DNA of 64,000 nucleotides. It comes from Dichetophora obliterata. Taxonomy: Eukaryota > Arthropoda > Insecta > Diptera > Sciomyzidae. Below the pieces are notes generated by a model that searched no databases, was not told the DNA's origin, and saw nothing but the letters and a program-made list of their open reading frames with translations. Every line of letters begins with the position of its first letter. Within the stretch, counting starts at the first letter, position 1. Positions 63,311 to 64,000 of this stretch are shown here, one piece after another. The stretch lies in contig OY986437.1 in the NCBI GenBank assembly GCA_963920525.1, positions 61,045,330 through 61,109,329 of the forward strand, in the 5' to 3' direction. The translations under genes were made by a program, and so were the position numbers.

Positions 63311-64000
63311 TGGTAATTGTTCAACAAAAAATGCTGAAAGATTTCTGTTGTAAATATTTTAAACTCAACTAATAATTAATAGTACGAAGCCAATAATTAG
63401 TAAATACTACGAATGTAATGGAAGAAATTACGAAGTAATTCGTACGAGACATTGCGGAATGATAATGAATAATAAGGAATGATATCCCTATTATTCAAAG
63501 ATCATTCTTCGGAGAGACAGATGGTAAGGGGCATTTAAGCAAATAACGCAAATAAACTTGGACGATAAACAAATTAATTAAACACAAGAGGAAAACAAAG
63601 TAAAATAAATTTTAAAAAATAAATGTTTTCCCAAAAGGCGGCTTTAAAAAAATCGGGTTTCTGTCATAAAGATGATCCAATTTGGATAGTTTTTAGTTTT
63701 TCTAATTAAAAAAGCTTCTAATTCAAAAGCGAAAAAATTAGGAAATTCTGAATAAAGCAGGCTAATTTTAGATCAAGCGCTAATTTTAAGGAAATCTGAT
63801 GGCAAATTATTGTTGAGAAAATGCTTTTAAATTAGAATATCTTATAACTCAAAATTTTTTTTACAAAAATTTAAATAGGAACATCGATTTCAAACATTTC
63901 TTTTATACTTCTTCAAATTCACGTTTTTTAATAGGCGTCCACCCATTTTGAGAAATTTTTGGATTTTTTTCGCGTCACGTGCTTATATAATATCCAGGAT
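63311..64000. other. AT-rich non-coding DNA to the window end
   Basis: Nothing is recognised beyond short ATTCGTA words near 63410-63450. Confidence 0.45.

Overview
This window looks like AT-rich nuclear DNA of an insect, most likely a fly. The reasons are the long A/T runs, the many CAA/GTT trinucleotide tracts, and a mixture of element families common in insects: jockey/CR1-group and RTE LINEs, and piggyBac, Harbinger, hAT, MULE and Tc1/mariner DNA transposons. A tephritid-type (fruit-fly) genome would fit, but that is inference and nothing here identifies the species. I find no convincing single-copy host protein gene. Every recognisable protein segment belongs to a transposable element, so the window reads as intergenic or intronic DNA built from nested insertions.

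Layout. 0-4 kb: a Tc1/mariner-like element with TA duplications holding a LINE 3' fragment, then a broken Harbinger transposase (minus strand). 4-7.4 kb: mostly plain AT-rich DNA with CAA/GTT tracts. 7.4-13.6 kb: an apparent hAT-type element marked by 14-bp inverted ends and near-identical 8-bp duplications, swollen by later insertions including a decayed RTE LINE (minus). 13.7-18 kb: a fold-back element split by a LINE fragment, a 125-bp tandem array, and a 1.73-kb hAT-type fold-back with a perfect 8-bp target duplication. 18-21.3 kb: non-coding, partly CAG/CAA-rich. 21.3-25.7 kb: the youngest-looking element, a LINE with a PHD-finger ORF1 and an intact 933-residue endonuclease/reverse-transcriptase ORF2, with a canonical -1 slippery heptamer at the ORF1 stop. 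25.7-28.1 kb: a small MITE and a MULE-like element with roughly 150-200 bp motif-packed inverted ends. Its transposase is internally deleted but appears spliceable in frame to a RING-type tail. 28.3-30.9 kb: a tandem-core dispersed repeat split by a 1.08-kb element with a perfect 8-bp duplication. 31-41.3 kb: several tRNA-like promoter heads, a TTAA-flanked element, an old repeat split by a hAT MITE and by a LINE, and another tandem-core repeat. 44-48.3 kb: an inverted pair of ~200-bp arms enclosing a MITE with a MADF-like N-terminus and a TIR element with a SAM-like ORF. 49.4-54.5 kb: nested TIR elements, the largest being 3.67 kb and carrying a ~354-bp satellite whose orientation flips at a 5-bp microhomology. 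56.2-58.9 kb: a piggyBac copy broken by a nonsense codon and a frameshift. 59.2-60.5 kb: a deleted hAT with only its C-terminal dimerisation segment. The rest is plain AT-rich sequence.

The genes do not work together as a pathway. They are independent mobile elements at different stages of decay. The most informative points are the insertion order, the terminal repeats with target-site duplications, and two cases (the LINE at 21-25 kb and the MULE derivative at 26-28 kb) where the sequence still suggests expressible products.
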